From Actinomadura latina NBRC 106108 (GTDB taxonomy: Bacteria; Actinomycetota; Actinomycetes; Streptosporangiales; Streptosporangiaceae), in NCBI RefSeq assembly GCF_001552195.1, contig NZ_BCQS01000003.1, forward strand, positions 930,001-994,000: DNA of 64,000 nucleotides. Reading direction: 5' to 3'. Below, piece by piece: positions 58,731-64,000 of the stretch; the stretch's first letter is position 1, and every line of letters begins with the position of its first letter. A program made the translations under genes and the position numbers. The notes beneath the pieces are model-generated. The model did no database searches. It was not told the origin of the DNA and saw nothing but the letters and a program-made list of their open reading frames with translations.

Positions 58731-59713
58731 CCTCCCGCCGCCGGACGCGAACCCTCCGGCGGCACCTCCAGCCTGACCTCGGTGCCGCCGCCGTCGGCGG
58801 GGCCTATCGTCAGCAGCGCGCCGATGAGCATCGCGCGCTCCCGCATGCCGTGGATCCCGGAGCCGTCCTCGGTGGGCGGGCCGGAACCGTCGTCGACGAC
58901 CCGCAGGACGACGCTTCCGTCCTCGTCCTGCGTGAGCGACAGTTCCGCGTTGCGCGCGCCGGAGTGCCGCCACACGTTCGTGAGGCCCTCCTGCGCGATC
59001 CGGTAGATCACCAGTTCGGCGTCCGGGCCGAGGCCCGCCAGCCCGGCCTGGACGCGGCGGGTCACCCGCGGCCCGCCGCCCGTCCCGGAGAAGTCCCCGG
59101 CGAGCTCGGTGAGCGCGCTGGTCAGGCCCAGATCGTCGAGGACGCCGGGACGCAGCCGCCGGGCGACGTGGCCCACCTCGTCCAGGCTGGACCGGACGAG
59201 CTCCTGGACGCCCCGCAGCTCCTCCGCGACCTTCGCCGGCGCCCGGTTCACCACCGACTTCAGCTCCAGCAGCACCACCGTGAGGGACTGGCCGATCTCG
59301 TCGTGCAGGTCCTGCGCGATGCGGCGCCGCTCGGCCTCCTGCGCGTCCAGCACCACGGCGGTGCTGATGCTGCGGTCGGCCTCCAGCCGGTCCAGCATCG
59401 CGTTGAACTGGTCGACCAGGTGGAACAGGTCGCCGTTGCCGGTGCTGGACAGCCGGTCCCGGGAGCGCAGCGAGTCCAGCCGCGCCATCAGCGCGGTGAG
59501 CCGCTCCAGCGGCGACAGGCTGGCCCGCAGCAGCAGCGCGTTCGCCGCCATCATCACGACCAGCCCGATCACCAGGACGGGCAGCTCGCGCAGCAGGATC
59601 GGCGAGGATATGGTGACGGGCGCCACGGCCAGTAGGACGGTGCCGATCGCGAAGATCAGCCCGTTGATGCCGAGGATGCGCCAGTAGAGTGCCGAGGCGG
59701 GTGTCCTGCTCAT
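58727..59713 (-). CDS. NarL-system sensor histidine kinase
   Basis: A 328-residue kinase: two spans (WRILGINGLIFAIGTVLLAV; LPVLVIGLVVMMAANALLL) with little between them, a HAMP-like linker (LSPLERLTALMARLDSL), a HisKA_3 domain with phospho-acceptor His137 (RRRIAQDLHDEIGQSLT) and an ATPase domain (IAQEGLTNVWRHSGA; VVDDGSGPP; GIHGMRERAMLIGA). It lacks the GAF domains of DosS-type kinases. ATG 59713 is preferred over GTG 59722 because GAGGTGAC lies 9 nt before it. Its 3' end overlaps the response-regulator gene by 4 bp in convergent orientation, unusual for a two-component pair. Confidence 0.93.
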   Translation of the reverse strand: MSRTPASALYWRILGINGLIFAIGTVLLAVAPVTISSPILLRELPVLVIGLVVMMAANALLLRASLSPLERLTALMARLDSLRSRDRLSSTGNGDLFHLVDQFNAMLDRLEADRSISTAVVLDAQEAERRRIAQDLHDEIGQSLTVVLLELKSVVNRAPAKVAEELRGVQELVRSSLDEVGHVARRLRPGVLDDLGLTSALTELAGDFSGTGGGPRVTRRVQAGLAGLGPDAELVIYRIAQEGLTNVWRHSGARNAELSLTQDEDGSVVLRVVDDGSGPPTEDGSGIHGMRERAMLIGALLTIGPADGGGTEVRLEVPPEGSRPAAGG

Positions 59714-59793
59714 GACCCCCACGTCACCTCATGAGACGGCCTCTTGTCCATTCGGGACGTCCCACCGCCCGCCTGCATGACGCTCCCCCTCCC

Positions 59794-59815
59794 TTATGGG
59801 CACTGGGCCCGATGG
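59794..59815. promoter_or_regulatory. GGG-N7-CCC box B upstream of the SPFH gene
   Basis: TTATGGGCACTGGGCCCGAT lies 56 bp before the SPFH start and about 80 bp upstream of the kinase start. It shares the TTATGGG flank and GGG-N7-CCC core with boxes A, C and D. Confidence 0.5.
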
Positions 59816-59870
59816 CGCTTCCCCGGCCCGCCGCCGACGGTGGAGCGTGAGAACGAGTGGGGGAGGGCAG

Positions 59871-60497
59871 ATGACCGACCGCGCCGAACGCGCCGAACGC
59901 GCCGTGCTCGCCGCGCGGGAGAGCCCGCTGGCCCCCTCCACCGCGTTCCTCATCGTCCTCGGGCTGGTGATCGTCGTGGTCGCGGTGTCAGGGCTGCGGC
60001 GCGTCGAGGCGTCCGAACGGCTCGTCGTCCGCCGCTTCGGCAGGACGCGCGGGGTCCGCGGACCCGGGCTGCGGTACCTGCTGCCGCTCGCCGACACCGG
60101 CGTGCGCGTCCCGATGGGCGCGCGGCCGCACGACATCTGGCTCCGGGCGATGACGAGGGACGGCGTGTCCGTGCGAGTCAAGGCACACGCCCTGATGGGA
60201 GCCGACGACCCCGTCAGGTACGCCGAGTCCGCGGACCCGCCGTCCTTCGCCGCGCAGGCCGGCACCGAAGCCGCGCTGCGCGGGCTCATAGCGGACCGGG
60301 ACCTCGCGGACCTGCCGTCCCTGCTGGCGGACGGGGACGATCCGGAGCTGGTCCGGCGCGTCAACGAGGCGGTGCGGCCATGGGGAGTGGCCGCGAGCCT
60401 CGTTTCCATCACCGACGCGACGGTCCCGGTCCGCTCCGCGCCGGCCTCCGCGCCGGCCTCCACGCCGTCCTGCTCCTGCGCGTCCCGTCCGGGCTGA
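59871..60497 (+). CDS. Short SPFH/band-7 membrane protein
   Basis: A 208-residue stomatin-like protein: one N-terminal span (TAFLIVLGLVIVVVAVSGLR), then an SPFH domain (SERLVVRRFGRTRGVRGPGL; RYLLPLADTGVRVPMG; DGVSVRVKAHALMGADDPVR). It ends soon after the domain with a Ser/Ala/Cys-rich tail and lacks the long coiled coil of usual stomatins (about 260 residues or more). ATG 59871 follows GGGAGGGCAG. Such proteins scaffold membrane microdomains and regulate channels or proteases. GCTGACC repeats follow the stop. Confidence 0.85.
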   Translation: MTDRAERAERAVLAARESPLAPSTAFLIVLGLVIVVVAVSGLRRVEASERLVVRRFGRTRGVRGPGLRYLLPLADTGVRVPMGARPHDIWLRAMTRDGVSVRVKAHALMGADDPVRYAESADPPSFAAQAGTEAALRGLIADRDLADLPSLLADGDDPELVRRVNEAVRPWGVAASLVSITDATVPVRSAPASAPASTPSCSCASRPG

Positions 60498-60544
60498 CCT
60501 GCTGAGCCGACCAGCCGGCTGACCGGCCGGGCTGACCGGGACGG

Positions 60545-61978
60545 TCAGAAGCCGCCGAAGTCGCCGCCCCCGCCGAAGTCGCCGCCGCCGAAGTCCCAGC
60601 CGCCGCCGATGTCGCCGCCGCCGTCGCCGAACCCGCCGCCCATGCCGCCGCCCCAGCCGAGGCCGGGACCCATCATCGAGCCGAGCATGGTGCCGACCAT
60701 CAGGCCGCCGAGCAGGTCGAACCCGCCGTAGCCGTAGTAGTAGCCGCCGGCGTAGGGCGCGTACCCCGGGCCCGCGTTCCAGTACGGCTGCCGGGCGCCC
60801 CGGTACGGGACCATCCGGATGTCCGGGTCCGTCCCGCGGGTGACGGCCGCCGCGTCGGCCGCGCACGCCGGGACGGAGCGGGCGCTGCCGCCGGGCGGCG
60901 CCCACACGACGTCCTCGACGGACGGCCCGTGCTGCGGGTTGAAGAAGCAGGGCGCACGCCGTTCGGGCACCGGTTCCCCGGCCAGCCGGGCGCGGGTGGC
61001 GGTCATGTAGTAGCGGCCGTCCTCCAGCGCGGTCGTCACGGACTGCATCTCCCGCGGCCTCGCGGCGCGCTCGGTCGACTGCTTGGCCTGGTCGTAGGAG
61101 TTGAGCGCACGTTCGTAGTCGGCGCGGATCGCGGGGTCGAGGTCCGTGTCCATGACGTTGAGGTCCAGGCGGGCGATGTCCTCGCCGAGGAGGGTCACGT
61201 CCTCCTGCACGCCTTCCTTGAGGTCCTCCATCTCCTCGGCCTCGCGGGCCTGGCGCCGCTTGCGCGAGGTGAGGAACAGGCCCACGGCGCCCGCCACCAG
61301 CAGCGCGAGCACACCGAGCACGACGTATCCGACGACCGCGCTGGACGCGGCGTTCTCGTCGACCTTCTTCTCGGCGCGGTCGCCGAAGTCGATCAGCCGC
61401 TGCTTCAGCGGCTGGCCGTTGGTGCGGGTGACGATCTGGTTGATCTCGCCGGCGTCGAGCTTCTTCGAGATCGCCGCCATCCGGCTGCCGTCGGCGGTGA
61501 TCGCGACGAACGTCTCGCCCTTCCCGACCCGCTGCGCGACGGCCGGGAGCAGCTGCCTGACCTGGTCGCCCGTGGCATTGTTGCTGATGACCATGGCCCG
61601 GATGTCGGCGTCCCCCTCACCGGCGAGGCTCTGCTTGATCTGGTTCTGATCGGCGGACGACAGCACGTTCCCGGCCTCGCTGGTCACATAGAGCCGCGAG
61701 TGGATGAGCCCGTTGGCGATCTGCCCGACGGTGTCCGCCGCCGCTGCGGGCACCGCCACCACCGTGCCACCCGGCTGGACACCGGCCTGCGCCGCGCCTG
61801 CCTGGAATCCGGCGGCCTGGAGCGTGGTCGTTCGGAGTGTGCCGGAGCCGGTCGGGGAGGGCTGCCCGGCGGCGTGGGCGGGGGCGGCGAGGGCGAACGC
61901 CGGCACGGCCACGGCGCCGATGATCGCCGAGACGGCGCCACGGCGTGCCGCCCGGATGGCCCGCTTCTCGGTGCTCAT
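60545..61978 (-). CDS. TPM-like membrane protein with Gly-rich C-terminus
   Basis: A 477-residue protein: signal-like N-terminus (AIIGAVAVPAFALAAPAHA), an extracytoplasmic domain resembling TPM/YgcG proteins (IHSRLYVTSEAGNVLSSADQ; GKGETFVAITADGSRM), a span (SSAVVGYVVLGVLALLVAGA), a cytoplasmic helical part with coiled-coil character (REAEEMEDLKEGVQEDVTLL), a CFFNPQHGPS segment, and a tail of about 90 residues rich in Gly, Tyr, Asp and Phe. ATG 61978 is chosen as the first start before the signal. The Gly-rich tail is cytoplasmic and probably disordered. The role is not known; envelope stress or protein quality control is a guess. Confidence 0.75.
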   Translation of the reverse strand: MSTEKRAIRAARRGAVSAIIGAVAVPAFALAAPAHAAGQPSPTGSGTLRTTTLQAAGFQAGAAQAGVQPGGTVVAVPAAAADTVGQIANGLIHSRLYVTSEAGNVLSSADQNQIKQSLAGEGDADIRAMVISNNATGDQVRQLLPAVAQRVGKGETFVAITADGSRMAAISKKLDAGEINQIVTRTNGQPLKQRLIDFGDRAEKKVDENAASSAVVGYVVLGVLALLVAGAVGLFLTSRKRRQAREAEEMEDLKEGVQEDVTLLGEDIARLDLNVMDTDLDPAIRADYERALNSYDQAKQSTERAARPREMQSVTTALEDGRYYMTATRARLAGEPVPERRAPCFFNPQHGPSVEDVVWAPPGGSARSVPACAADAAAVTRGTDPDIRMVPYRGARQPYWNAGPGYAPYAGGYYYGYGGFDLLGGLMVGTMLGSMMGPGLGWGGGMGGGFGDGGGDIGGGWDFGGGDFGGGGDFGGF

Positions 61979-62043
61979 ATCTACTATCTGCCCATATGAA
62001 CGGCCTGATGCCTCGTCCGTGAGACGGATTTTCGGTCGTCCTC

Positions 62044-62062
62044 TATGGGGGCCGGCACCCAT
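62044..62062. promoter_or_regulatory. GGG-N8-CCC box C upstream of the TPM-like gene
   Basis: TATGGG (62044-62049) and CCCAT (62058-62062) flank eight bases, giving the inverted repeat ATGGG-N8-CCCAT. It lies 66 bp before the start of the leftward gene at 61978, in the short gap after accA3. Confidence 0.5.
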
Positions 62063-62106
62063 GCCGGGGCGCGGCCCCGCCCGCGGCGGGGCGGGGCCGG
62101 CCGCGG

Positions 62107-63882
62107 TCAGCTGTCCTTGATCTCGCAGATCACGGCGCCGGCGGAGACGGTCTGCCCCACCTCGGCGGACAGGCCGGTGAGCGTCCCGGCCTTGTGCGCG
62201 GTCAGCGGCTGCTCCATCTTCATGGCCTCCAGGACCACGATCGTGTCACCGGCCGCCACGGTCGCGCCGTCCTCGACGACGATCTTGACGATGGTGCCCT
62301 GCATCGGGCTGACGAGGGAGTCGCCGGACGCCTGCGCGCCGCCGCCCTTCCTGCCGCCGCGCCGCTTGGCGGGCTGCGCCTTCCCGGCGGCGCCCCCGCC
62401 GGTCGGCGCGGCGCCGAACCCGGCGGGCAGGACGACCTCGATGCGCTTGCCGCCGACCTCGACGGTGACGCGCTCGCGCTCGCCGTCCTCCGCCTCGTCC
62501 CCGGCCGGGACGTGCTCGAACGCCGGAATCCGGTTGTCGAACTCGGTCTCGATCCACCGGGTGTGGACGCTGAACGGCGTTTCGTCGTCCGCTGGGACGA
62601 ACGCCGGGTCGTCCAGCACCGCCCGGTGGAACGGCAGCACCGTCGGCATGCCGTCGATCACGAACTCGGCGAGGGCGCGGCGGGCCCGCTCGACGGCCTG
62701 CCGCCGCGTCGCGCCCGTCACGATCAGCTTGGCGATCAGCGAGTCGAACGCCTGCGGGACGGTCTGCCCCGCCTCGTAGCCCGCGTCCAGCCGGACGCCG
62801 GGGCCGGTCGGCGGCTGCCACGCGGTCAGCGTGCCGACGGCCGGCAGGAACCCGCGGCCCGCGTCCTCGGCGTTCAGCCGGAACTCGATCGAGTGGCCGC
62901 GCAGCTCAGGGTCGCCGTAGCCGAGCTCCTCGCCGTCGGCGACGCGGAACATCTCGCGGACGAGATCGACGCCCGCGACCTCCTCGGTGACCGGGTGCTC
63001 GACCTGCAGGCGGGTGTTGACCTCAAGGAACGAGATCGTGCCGTCCTGGCCGACGAGGAACTCGCACGTCCCCGCGCCGACGTACCCGGCCTCCTTCAGG
63101 ATGGCCTTGGACGAGCTGTACAGCAGGTCGAGCTGCTCGTCCGACAGGTACGGGGCCGGGGCCTCCTCGACGAGCTTCTGGTGCCGGCGCTGCAGCGAGC
63201 AGTCGCGGGTGGAGACGACGACCACGTTGCCGTGCTTGTCGGCCAGGCACTGGGTCTCCACATGCCGGGGCTTGTCGAGGTACCGCTCGACGAAGCACTC
63301 GCCGCGGCCGAACGCGCCCACGGCCTCGCGGACGGCGGAGTCGTACAGCTCGGCGACCTCGTCCAGCTTCCGGGCGACCTTCAGGCCGCGCCCGCCGCCG
63401 CCGAACGCCGCCTTGATCGCGATGGGCAGGCCGTGCTCCTCGGCGAACGCGACCACCTCGTCCGCGCCCGACACGGGGTCCTTGGTGCCGGCCACCAGCG
63501 GCGCGCCGACCTTCTGCGCGATGTGCCGGGCCTGCACCTTGTCGCCCAGCGCGGTGATCGCGGCGGGCGGCGGACCGATCCAGGTCAGCCCGGCGTTCTC
63601 CACCGCCGCCGCGAAGTCGGCGTTCTCGGCCAGGAACCCGTAGCCGGGGTGGACGGCGTCCGCGCCCGCCTCCTCGGCGATCCTCAGCAGCTTCTCAATG
63701 TTCAGGTAGCTCTCGGCCGCCGTCTGCCCGCCCAGGGCGAACGCCTCGTCGGCGACCCGAACGTGCAGCGCCTCCAGATCGGGCTCGGCGTACACCGCCA
63801 CACTCGCCAGCCCCGCATCACGGCAGGCACGGGCTATACGTACCGCGATCTCACCGCGGTTGGCGATCAGGACCTTGCGCAC
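62107..63882 (-). CDS. accA3: Acetyl/propionyl-CoA carboxylase alpha subunit (biotin carboxylase + BCCP)
   Basis: The 591-residue protein carries biotin carboxylase at about 1-450 ([37 protein letters not shown]-grasp loop [27 protein letters not shown]) and a biotin carboxyl carrier domain at about 520-591, with the biotinylated Lys555 in EAMKMEQP. A low-complexity Gly/Lys-rich linker joins them. It carboxylates biotin for separate carboxyltransferase beta subunits that make malonyl- and methylmalonyl-CoA for fatty-acid and polyketide synthesis; no beta subunit is in the window. The M. tuberculosis equivalent (Rv3285) has the same place in the gene order. Confidence 0.96.
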   Translation of the reverse strand: MRKVLIANRGEIAVRIARACRDAGLASVAVYAEPDLEALHVRVADEAFALGGQTAAESYLNIEKLLRIAEEAGADAVHPGYGFLAENADFAAAVENAGLTWIGPPPAAITALGDKVQARHIAQKVGAPLVAGTKDPVSGADEVVAFAEEHGLPIAIKAAFGGGGRGLKVARKLDEVAELYDSAVREAVGAFGRGECFVERYLDKPRHVETQCLADKHGNVVVVSTRDCSLQRRHQKLVEEAPAPYLSDEQLDLLYSSSKAILKEAGYVGAGTCEFLVGQDGTISFLEVNTRLQVEHPVTEEVAGVDLVREMFRVADGEELGYGDPELRGHSIEFRLNAEDAGRGFLPAVGTLTAWQPPTGPGVRLDAGYEAGQTVPQAFDSLIAKLIVTGATRRQAVERARRALAEFVIDGMPTVLPFHRAVLDDPAFVPADDETPFSVHTRWIETEFDNRIPAFEHVPAGDEAEDGERERVTVEVGGKRIEVVLPAGFGAAPTGGGAAGKAQPAKRRGGRKGGGAQASGDSLVSPMQGTIVKIVVEDGATVAAGDTIVVLEAMKMEQPLTAHKAGTLTGLSAEVGQTVSAGAVICEIKDS

Positions 63883-63953
63883 GTGGGTCTCCTCCCTGAA
63901 CCTCGCAGGCAGTCTAGATAACCGCCGATCCAGGTTTTCGTAAGCCCCTCCTT

Positions 63954-63975
63954 ATTGGGGCCCAGGTCCCATATA
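63954..63975. promoter_or_regulatory. GGG-N8-CCC box D upstream of accA3
   Basis: TATT then GGGGCCCAGGTCCC (63957-63970) then ATATAG lies 72 bp upstream of accA3. Of the four boxes it is closest to the DosR/DevR core GGGACTWWAGTCCC, with 9 to 10 of 14 positions compatible by eye. It could serve accA3 or a gene beyond the window. Confidence 0.5.
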
Positions 63976-64000
63976 GCGGGAGGTCTCGCGTGATAACGGT

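Noticed and set aside
58071..59713. Calling the two-component pair DosR/DosS
   Set aside because: The kinase has no GAF domains and the regulator is a generic NarL type; similarity of the DNA boxes alone is not enough.

Overview
The window is 64 kb of very high-GC DNA from an actinomycete. The evidence is: many GTG and TTG starts with good Shine-Dalgarno sequences; -10-only promoters followed directly by start codons (leaderless transcripts); a complete conservon (sensor kinase, Roadblock, DUF742, GTPase); an XRE/DUF5753 regulator with two DUF397 proteins; a class F sortase; and an LpdA-type quinone reductase. The overall style fits Thermomonosporaceae such as Actinomadura, but that placement is inference. 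No rRNA or tRNA gene, CRISPR array or complete insertion sequence was found.

The backbone follows a gene order I know from Mycobacterium tuberculosis (Rv3356c down to Rv3285): folD, DUF3017, icd, trpS, yihY, D-Ala-D-Ala carboxypeptidase, cdd, deoA, add, phosphosugar mutase, PNP, lpdA, accA3. Region 1 to 6.1 kb has the purH tail, a ZTP riboswitch controlling folD, an FHA regulator, a DUF3017 protein, icd and mdh. Region 6.2 to 10.7 kb is a translationally coupled Hsp90-like ATPase and large TPR protein. Region 10.7 to 18.1 kb has galE-galK, a CBS/CorC protein, trpS, a 2H phosphoesterase, YihY and a carboxypeptidase. Region 18.5 to 28.6 kb has a YbdK-type ligase, an M20 amidohydrolase, and a tightly packed nucleoside operon (lipoprotein, ATPase, two permeases, cytidine deaminase, thymidine phosphorylase).

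From 28.6 to 49.1 kb lies an accessory block that separates deoA from add. It has XRE/DUF397 genes, an alpha/beta hydrolase behind a 14-codon leader peptide, a DHFR-like protein, a rearranged quinone-reductase pseudogene carrying the 3' end of a TnpB element, a MerR protein behind a long hairpin-bearing leader, LysR, ECF42/YCII, ArsR-SRPBCC, an unusual acyl-CoA dehydrogenase homologue, the conservon, and a sortase F with its probable substrate.

From 49.1 kb the backbone resumes: adenosine deaminase, a phosphohexomutase coupled to purine nucleoside phosphorylase, gamma-glutamylcyclotransferase, LpdA. The right end (55.9 to 64 kb) has an ArsB/NhaD permease, a CBS protein, a NarL-type two-component pair, an SPFH protein, a TPM-like Gly-rich membrane protein and the biotin-carboxylase subunit accA3. 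Four GGG-N7/8-CCC boxes with AT-rich flanks lie in the intergenic regions here and may mark a shared regulon.

Functionally, the nucleoside transporter, cdd, deoA, add, PNP and sugar mutase together form a salvage route from imported nucleosides to bases and pentose phosphate. A repeated oddity is short tandem duplication of the last codons plus the stop codon at the 3' ends of several genes.
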